From assembly GCA_021157555.1 (NCBI GenBank), contig JAGGWL010000320.1:1-11833 (forward strand): a stretch of DNA of 11,833 nt, read 5' to 3'. Shown here in pieces: positions 6,663-11,833 of this stretch (position 1 is its first letter; every line of letters starts with the position of its first letter). Source of the DNA: Deltaproteobacteria bacterium (lineage in GTDB: Bacteria; Desulfobacterota; Desulfobacteria; Desulfobacterales; BuS5). Under the pieces are notes generated by a model. It did not search any database, had not been told where the DNA came from, and saw only the letters and a program-made list of their open reading frames with translations. The position numbers and the translations under genes were made by a program.

Positions 6663-7817
6663 ATGAAACAGCTTGCGATATTAGGTTCAACAGGTTCAAT
6701 AGGATGCAATACCCTCAAAATTGTTGAAATGTTTCCGGACAGATTTAGAATCAAGGCTTTGGCAGCAAAGAATAATGTTGAATTACTGGCGGAACAGATT
6801 GAGCGTTTCAGCCCTGAAATAGCTGTTGTGTTTGATGATCAGCATGCAGTACGCTTAAAAAAAAGACTTAATAACAACAAAACGGTTGAAATCCTGTGCG
6901 GCAGGGAAGGATACGTGGCAGCAGCATCCTGTAAATCTGTTGATATGGTTGTTTCCGCCATAGTTGGAGCTGCCGGCCTGCTCCCTACTATTGCAGCGAT
7001 TAAGGCAGGAAAAGCAATTGCTCTTGCTAATAAAGAAACATTGGTTATGGCGGGTGAAATTGTTATGAAAAAAGCCAGGATCAATGGAATAAAAATTTTC
7101 CCTGTTGACAGCGAACATAGTGCAATTTTTCAATGTCTGCATGGTAACAATATCAAAGATCTTGATAAAATTATACTAACAGGCTCCGGAGGTCCTTTTC
7201 TGCGTAAACCTGTTAATGAATTTAATAAGATTGAACTTTCAGATGCTCTTAACCATCCTACGTGGCAAATGGGTAAAAAAATAAGTATAGACTCTGCAAC
7301 ACTTATGAACAAGGGGCTTGAAATTATTGAAGCTAAATATCTTTTTGATGTTAATATTGATGATATAGAGGTTGTTATTCATCCTCAAAGTGTTGTTCAT
7401 TCAATGGTTTCATATAAAGACGGCGCTGTAATGGCTCAACTTGGAATGCCGGATATGAAAGGTGCCATATCCTATGCTTTGTCGTATCCGGATAGACTTG
7501 ATATAAAAATGCCGGCGCCTGATTTTACTGATATTGGAGCTCTTACCTTTGAAAAGCCCGACCTGACCAAATTTCCGTGTCTTGGCCTGGCTTATAGTGC
7601 CTGTAAAAGAGGTGGAACAATGACTTCAGTATTAAATGCTGTTAATGAGGAAGCTGTGTATGCGTTTCTGGATAAACGTATCCCTTTTGTCAAAATAGCT
7701 GATATTATAGAAAAAGTAATGGGCAGACACAGAGTAGTCGAAAACCCGTTACTTGATGATATTCTGGAAGCTGATAAGTGGGCGAGGGAAGAGACTGGGA
7801 GGCTGAACGTATTATGA
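6663..7817 (+). CDS. dxr: 1-deoxy-D-xylulose 5-phosphate reductoisomerase
   Basis: Dxr converts DXP to 2-C-methyl-D-erythritol 4-phosphate with NADPH, the committed step of the MEP isoprenoid pathway and the target of fosmidomycin. The 384-aa product (398 in E. coli) has the NADPH-binding GSTGSIG at residues 8-14 and ALANKETLVMAGE. The metal ligands are Asp149 and Glu151 in PVDSEHSAIFQ, and Glu220 in NKGLE, matching D150, E152 and E231 of E. coli. HPTWQMGKKISIDSATLM forms the substrate and flexible-loop region. The ATG at 6663 is six nt after the cdsA stop, behind seven A residues and with no clear Shine-Dalgarno. It ends in an ATGA overlap with rseP. The MEP pathway here feeds the uppS product two genes upstream. 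Confidence 0.98.
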   Translation: MKQLAILGSTGSIGCNTLKIVEMFPDRFRIKALAAKNNVELLAEQIERFSPEIAVVFDDQHAVRLKKRLNNNKTVEILCGREGYVAAASCKSVDMVVSAIVGAAGLLPTIAAIKAGKAIALANKETLVMAGEIVMKKARINGIKIFPVDSEHSAIFQCLHGNNIKDLDKIILTGSGGPFLRKPVNEFNKIELSDALNHPTWQMGKKISIDSATLMNKGLEIIEAKYLFDVNIDDIEVVIHPQSVVHSMVSYKDGAVMAQLGMPDMKGAISYALSYPDRLDIKMPAPDFTDIGALTFEKPDLTKFPCLGLAYSACKRGGTMTSVLNAVNEEAVYAFLDKRIPFVKIADIIEKVMGRHRVVENPLLDDILEADKWAREETGRLNVL

Positions 7818-8887
7818 GTACCAGTATAATCGCATTTGTTATTGTATTGGGAGTGTTAATTTTTTTTCATGAACTGGGGCATTTTCTTTTTGCCAGATTA
7901 TTTGGAGTTGGTGTTGAGAAATTTTCACTTGGGTTCGGTCCAAAAATTGTCGGTAAAAAAATTGGCATGACGGAATACCTTATTTCAGCCATACCACTTG
8001 GTGGATATGTAAAAATGGTCGGCGAGGAGCCGGGTGAGGAACTTTCAGCTGAAGAGATACCATTCTCATTTACGCATAAGCATATTTTTAAAAAGATATT
8101 GATAGTTGCAGCAGGCCCCATATTTAATTTAATACTGACTATTGCAATTTTTTTCGGTCTTTTTTGTTTTTACGGAATGCTGGTTTTAAAACCTGTGGTA
8201 GGTACTGTGGGTGAAGGGACCCCGGCATACGTGGCTGGACTGCAAAAAGATGATCTTATAGAAGCTATTAATGGCGTGCCGGTTAATAGCTGGGAAAAGA
8301 TGGCCGAACTTGTATCAACCTGTAATGGAGAAGAACTTGAGGTGAATTTGCGCCGTGGGGATTCTGCATTGGTTGTTAAAATAACACCTGAACTTCAAAT
8401 AACAAAAAATTTGTTTGGTGAAGATGTTGAGCGATATCTTGTAGGAATCACATCGTCGGGTAAAGTTTTTCAACGTCCACTGAGCCTCCCCAGTGCTGCT
8501 GTTGAGAGCGTTGCTCAGACCTGGAAGATATCCAAATTAACTGTTCTTGGTATTGTTAAAATGATACAAGGCACAGTCTCTGCCAAAGATAACCTTGGCG
8601 GGCCTATCCAGATTGCACAGATGGCGGGAGACTTTTACAAAGAAGGCGTGCCCAATTTTCTCTCTTTTATCGCATTTTTAAGCGTTACACTCGCGATACT
8701 TAATTTTCTTCCTATACCGGTTCTGGATGGAGGGCATATTTTTTTCTTTATTATTGAGGCCATAACCGGACGGCCTGTTAATCTTAAGGTTCGCGAAGTT
8801 TCTCAACAGATAGGTGTAACCTTGCTGGTTATGCTGATGCTATTTGCTTTTTATAATGATATTATGCGTATTGTACTTCAAAAATAA
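7814..8887 (+). CDS. rseP: RseP-type site-2 intramembrane zinc metalloprotease (M50), apparently one PDZ domain
   Basis: Members cut transmembrane substrates such as anti-sigma factors and signal-peptide remnants within the inner membrane. The zinc motif HEXXH is HELGH at residues 19-23 (7868-7882) in the first membrane helix. A second helix spans about 95-118 and is followed by one PDZ domain (about 128-195, with GTPAYVAGLQKDDLIEAING). The NFLPIPVLDGGH motif near Asp305 supplies the third zinc ligand, and a last helix lies near 331-353. I chose ATG 7814, giving 357 aa: it overlaps the dxr stop as ATGA, has GGGAGG at 7797-7802, and starts right before the hydrophobic helix. An upstream in-frame GTG at 7778 would add 12 polar residues and is unlikely. 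E. coli RseP (450 aa) has two PDZ domains; this protein is shorter. The substrate cannot be told from the sequence. Confidence 0.95.
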   Translation: MSTSIIAFVIVLGVLIFFHELGHFLFARLFGVGVEKFSLGFGPKIVGKKIGMTEYLISAIPLGGYVKMVGEEPGEELSAEEIPFSFTHKHIFKKILIVAAGPIFNLILTIAIFFGLFCFYGMLVLKPVVGTVGEGTPAYVAGLQKDDLIEAINGVPVNSWEKMAELVSTCNGEELEVNLRRGDSALVVKITPELQITKNLFGEDVERYLVGITSSGKVFQRPLSLPSAAVESVAQTWKISKLTVLGIVKMIQGTVSAKDNLGGPIQIAQMAGDFYKEGVPNFLSFIAFLSVTLAILNFLPIPVLDGGHIFFFIIEAITGRPVNLKVREVSQQIGVTLLVMLMLFAFYNDIMRIVLQK

Positions 8888-8895
8888 TTTATCTT

Positions 8896-11833
8896 ATGCC
8901 ACATAGACTTGAAATAACACTAAAAGATGATCTGTTTGATGCTGAAGGCGATGGCGTGCGGCGTAAAGCCGGGGACTATTTGGGAATTTTCCTGAAATCG
9001 GTAAAAATTATTAATATCCTTACAATTGATGCCGAACTTACAGTTGATCAATGCAAAAGAATAAAAGAGGAAATTTTTACAAATCCTGTAACCCAAAATT
9101 CGTCCTTTACTCCCCTTGCCGCCGATTTTGACTGGATTATATGGGTTGGTTACAGGCCTGGTGTTCGGGATAACCCTGGCAGCACAGCTGTTGAAGCAAT
9201 CGAAGACCTTTTGGATTTTAAATTTGTAAAAGATGAAGCTGCATACACATCAAAAGAATACTGTTTAAAAGGCCAGGGACTCCGCAGAGAGGATCTGGAC
9301 TTGATAGCAGGTGAACTTCTTGCCAATGATATAATTGAGCAATGGAAAATATTTTCAAAAAACGAATGGAATCCGACCGAGGGTACAGGCTTTATCATAC
9401 CCAAAGTAACCTTGAATCATAATCCTTCTGTTAAGTCGATAACAGTGGAAAGCGATGCCAAACTTGCAAAAATAAGTATAGAGCGCAGCCTGGCGCTGAA
9501 TCCCAATGATATACCTGTAATAAGAGAATATTTTTTGCAAGGTAAAGTTAAAAAGGAACGGGCACTGGTCGGGCTGTCTGATCCTACAGACATAGAAATT
9601 GAATATATATCACAGGCCAGAAGCGATCATTGCAACCATAATACATTCAGAGGGCTTTTTCATTATACTGATCTTTCCACAGGCAGGGTCGAAACATTTG
9701 ATAATCTTTTTAAAACATGCATAGAAACACCCACATTATCTCTTAAAGAAAAGAAAAACTGGATTATATCTGTGCTGTGGGATAATGCCGGAGTCGGACG
9801 TTTTGATGATGACAACTATTATGTTATTACAGGCGAAACACATAATTCACCTTCCAATATGGAAGCCTACGGCGGGGCAATAACCGGTATAGTCGGAGTC
9901 TATCGCGACCCTCTCGGTACAGGTAAAGGCTCCAAACTTGTTATGGGCAGTTACGGTTTTTGCACAGGAATGCCGGATTATGCGGGCGATTTTGCTCCGC
10001 ATCTGCATCCTAAACGCCTTTTGGACGGAGTTATAGAAGGCGTTCGTGACGGCGGAAACAAGAGCGGAATTCCCACAACCTTTGGCCAGGTTTGCTTTCA
10101 CCCTGGTTATATGGGGAAATCTCTTGTATTCGTTACCTGTCTGGGCATAATGCCTGCGCTTGTTGATGGCAGCCCTTCGGAGAAAAAAACCACCTCCCCC
10201 GGAGATCTGATAGTAATGTGTGGAGGGAGAGTAGGTAAAGATGGAATCCATGGTGTCACTGCATCTTCAGAGGTCTTTTCTGAAAATACTCCTGCAGGCC
10301 ATGTTCAGATTGCCGATCCCTATACACAGAAAAAAATGCATGACTTTATTCTGGAAGTCCGTGATGAAGGGCTTATAACCTTTATCACCGATAATGGTGG
10401 CGGCGGGCTTTCATCTTCTGTAGGTGAATCAGCGCGTTTTTCAAATGGATGCGAAGTTACTCTTGATAAGATTCCTCTCAAATACGAGGGGCTTGATCAG
10501 TGGGAAATATGGATCTCCGAATCACAGGAACGTATGACATTAGCTGTAAAGCCAGGCCATTTAGAAAAATTTATGGCCATTTCTCTAAAGCATGCAGTGG
10601 AGAGTACCGTTATAGGCAGCTATACTGATACCGGCAAACTTCATATTACTTACAAAGACGAAACATGCGCCTTTATTGATATTGATTTTTTGTATTCCGG
10701 TTTCCCCCAATGGAAATTTAACGCAACATGGGTGCCGCCTGCTTTACGCGGGCTGTGTGAACCTGTTTTTACTGAACCTGATGATTACGATTCGCTTCTT
10801 TTGGATATTCTTGCCAGACCAAATATATGTTCCAAGGAATGGATAACCAGGCAGTATGATCATGAAGTTCAGGGCACCAGTGTTGTCAAGCCTCTTGTAG
10901 GTGCCGAGCGGGATGTTAACAATGACGCCGTAGTAATCAGACCTGTGCTGGAATCCGAAAAGGGGCTTCTGTTTTCTCAGGCATTTCTCCCATTTTATTC
11001 CGCCATAGATGCTTATCATATGACTTCATGTACCATTGATGAAGCAGTGCGCAGGCTAATAGCAGTTGGGGCGGATTTTGAACATATCGGAGGAGTTGAC
11101 AACTTTTGCTGGCCTGATATCCAGTTTCATACTGAAAAAAATCCTGATGGTGAATTCAAGGCAGCTCAGCTTGTACGTTCCTGCAGAGCGTTGCGTGATA
11201 TTTGCCTGGGATATGGAATCCCTTTACTTTCCGGTAAAGACAGTATGTATGTGGACGGTTATCTTGCCGGCAGATACGGTGATACTCATAAAGTTTCAGC
11301 ACTGGAAACACTCCAGTTCTCCGCAATAAGTGTTATGGAGAATATAACCAAGGCAGTTACCTTTGACAGCAAAATTTCCGGGGATCTCGTTTATATTGTC
11401 GGGCTTACGCATAACGAACTCGGAGGTTCCGAGTATTATGATTTTTTTGGATATACAGGGCTTAATATTCCTGAAGTTTTTCCTGAAAAGTTTTCAGCAG
11501 TTTACAGATTATTAGCTATTGCCATTAAAAAAGAACTGATTGCTTCAGCTCACGGTATTTACCGGGGCGGTATGGGCGTGCATTTTGCCATGACGGCCTT
11601 TGCAGGTAACCTTGGTATGGATTTGGACTTGAGACTTGTGCCTGCTGGAAAAAATCTCCGCAATGACCAGATTCTTTTTTCAGAATCTGCAGGCCGTTTT
11701 ATAATTACCATAGATCCTGCCAATAAAAATCAGTTTGAGGAAACATTTCAAGGAACAGATTGTGCCTGTATAGGCAAGGTAACCGAAGAAGACGGCAACC
11801 TGGTTATCAAAGGAATTAAGGGCAGTACGATTA
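8896..11833 (+). CDS. purL: Phosphoribosylformylglycinamidine synthase, PurS-PurL fused type, 3'-truncated by the window edge
   Basis: This is the fourth step of de novo purine synthesis: FGAR, glutamine and ATP give FGAM. The frame is open from ATG 8896 to the window end, 979 residues. Residues 1 to ~85 (ITLKDDLFDAEG... onward) resemble a PurS subunit fused to PurL. The PurL part has SDHCNHNTF (from residue 243, His245), ETHNSPSNMEAYGGA (from residue 314, His316), the glycine-rich GGGGLSSSVGESARF, EIWISESQERM, and SGKDSM (Lys781). Together these are the two AIRS-like halves of the family. No C-terminal glutaminase domain is visible; by homology the chain ends shortly beyond 11833, so a separate PurQ would be expected to supply ammonia. 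The start is eight nt after rseP with no Shine-Dalgarno, but the PurS-like sequence begins right there. No frameshift or internal stop was seen. Confidence 0.93.
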   Translation, partial: MPHRLEITLKDDLFDAEGDGVRRKAGDYLGIFLKSVKIINILTIDAELTVDQCKRIKEEIFTNPVTQNSSFTPLAADFDWIIWVGYRPGVRDNPGSTAVEAIEDLLDFKFVKDEAAYTSKEYCLKGQGLRREDLDLIAGELLANDIIEQWKIFSKNEWNPTEGTGFIIPKVTLNHNPSVKSITVESDAKLAKISIERSLALNPNDIPVIREYFLQGKVKKERALVGLSDPTDIEIEYISQARSDHCNHNTFRGLFHYTDLSTGRVETFDNLFKTCIETPTLSLKEKKNWIISVLWDNAGVGRFDDDNYYVITGETHNSPSNMEAYGGAITGIVGVYRDPLGTGKGSKLVMGSYGFCTGMPDYAGDFAPHLHPKRLLDGVIEGVRDGGNKSGIPTTFGQVCFHPGYMGKSLVFVTCLGIMPALVDGSPSEKKTTSPGDLIVMCGGRVGKDGIHGVTASSEVFSENTPAGHVQIADPYTQKKMHDFILEVRDEGLITFITDNGGGGLSSSVGESARFSNGCEVTLDKIPLKYEGLDQWEIWISESQERMTLAVKPGHLEKFMAISLKHAVESTVIGSYTDTGKLHITYKDETCAFIDIDFLYSGFPQWKFNATWVPPALRGLCEPVFTEPDDYDSLLLDILARPNICSKEWITRQYDHEVQGTSVVKPLVGAERDVNNDAVVIRPVLESEKGLLFSQAFLPFYSAIDAYHMTSCTIDEAVRRLIAVGADFEHIGGVDNFCWPDIQFHTEKNPDGEFKAAQLVRSCRALRDICLGYGIPLLSGKDSMYVDGYLAGRYGDTHKVSALETLQFSAISVMENITKAVTFDSKISGDLVYIVGLTHNELGGSEYYDFFGYTGLNIPEVFPEKFSAVYRLLAIAIKKELIASAHGIYRGGMGVHFAMTAFAGNLGMDLDLRLVPAGKNLRNDQILFSESAGRFIITIDPANKNQFEETFQGTDCACIGKVTEEDGNLVIKGIKGSTI

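Noticed and set aside
9847..10251. 134-residue minus-strand open frame inside purL.
   Set aside because: It lies entirely opposite a clearly conserved PurL segment that includes the ETHN-region continuation; it is a shadow of the real gene.
11066..11329. 87-residue plus-strand frame near the window end.
   Set aside because: It is an alternative frame within the PurL region around SGKDSM; the PurL frame is open and conserved throughout.
1..11833. Search for an accessory or novel system (defence genes, mobile element, CRISPR, biosynthetic cluster).
   Set aside because: Every long coding frame matches a universal housekeeping family, all on one strand with uniform composition, and no long repeats or integrase-like sequences were seen.

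Overview
This window is a stretch of core bacterial chromosome. All ten protein genes lie on the plus strand, packed head to tail, with about 40% G+C by eye and many AT-rich wobble positions. No mobile element, CRISPR array, tRNA, rRNA or phage gene was seen. Three features together suggest a Gram-negative, deltaproteobacterial-type organism, probably near the Desulfobacterales: the gene order, a short EF-Ts, and a long PurL carrying an N-terminal PurS-like region. The assignment is inference from protein style and was not tested by any search.

Layout. Positions 1-1906 hold the 3' part of prfA (peptide release factor 1) and, overlapping it by 32 nt, prmC, the methyltransferase that modifies the release factor GGQ motif. 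A 222-nt gap (1907-2128) follows. It holds a candidate sigma70-type promoter and three successive potential stem-loops leading to the rpsB Shine-Dalgarno site. Next come rpsB (ribosomal protein S2), tsf (EF-Ts) and pyrH (UMP kinase). After a 134-nt AT-rich gap come frr (ribosome recycling factor), uppS (undecaprenyl diphosphate synthase), cdsA (CDP-diacylglycerol synthase), dxr (DXP reductoisomerase) and rseP (site-2 protease), with overlaps or gaps of 10 nt or less. The window ends inside a long open frame from 8896 that encodes a PurS-PurL type phosphoribosylformylglycinamidine synthase. It is cut off probably a few tens of residues or fewer before its natural end.

How the genes fit together. 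prfA, prmC, rpsB, tsf and frr serve translation: termination, S2 assembly, EF-Tu recycling and ribosome recycling. pyrH makes UDP for nucleic acid and envelope precursors. dxr (MEP isoprenoid pathway) supplies the isoprenoid units that uppS polymerises into the peptidoglycan and LPS lipid carrier. cdsA supplies CDP-diacylglycerol for phospholipids, and rseP cleaves membrane-embedded anti-sigma factors or signal peptides. purL extends the unit into de novo purine synthesis. Tight spacing, an ATGA overlap (dxr/rseP), an 11-nt overlap (frr/uppS) and several starts without a good Shine-Dalgarno suggest translational coupling.

I found no previously undescribed system. The item most worth checking is the structured leader in front of rpsB. 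The others are modest: pyrH starts at TTG in the same frame as tsf behind tandem TAA codons, S2 has a long acidic tail, and RseP appears to have a single PDZ domain.
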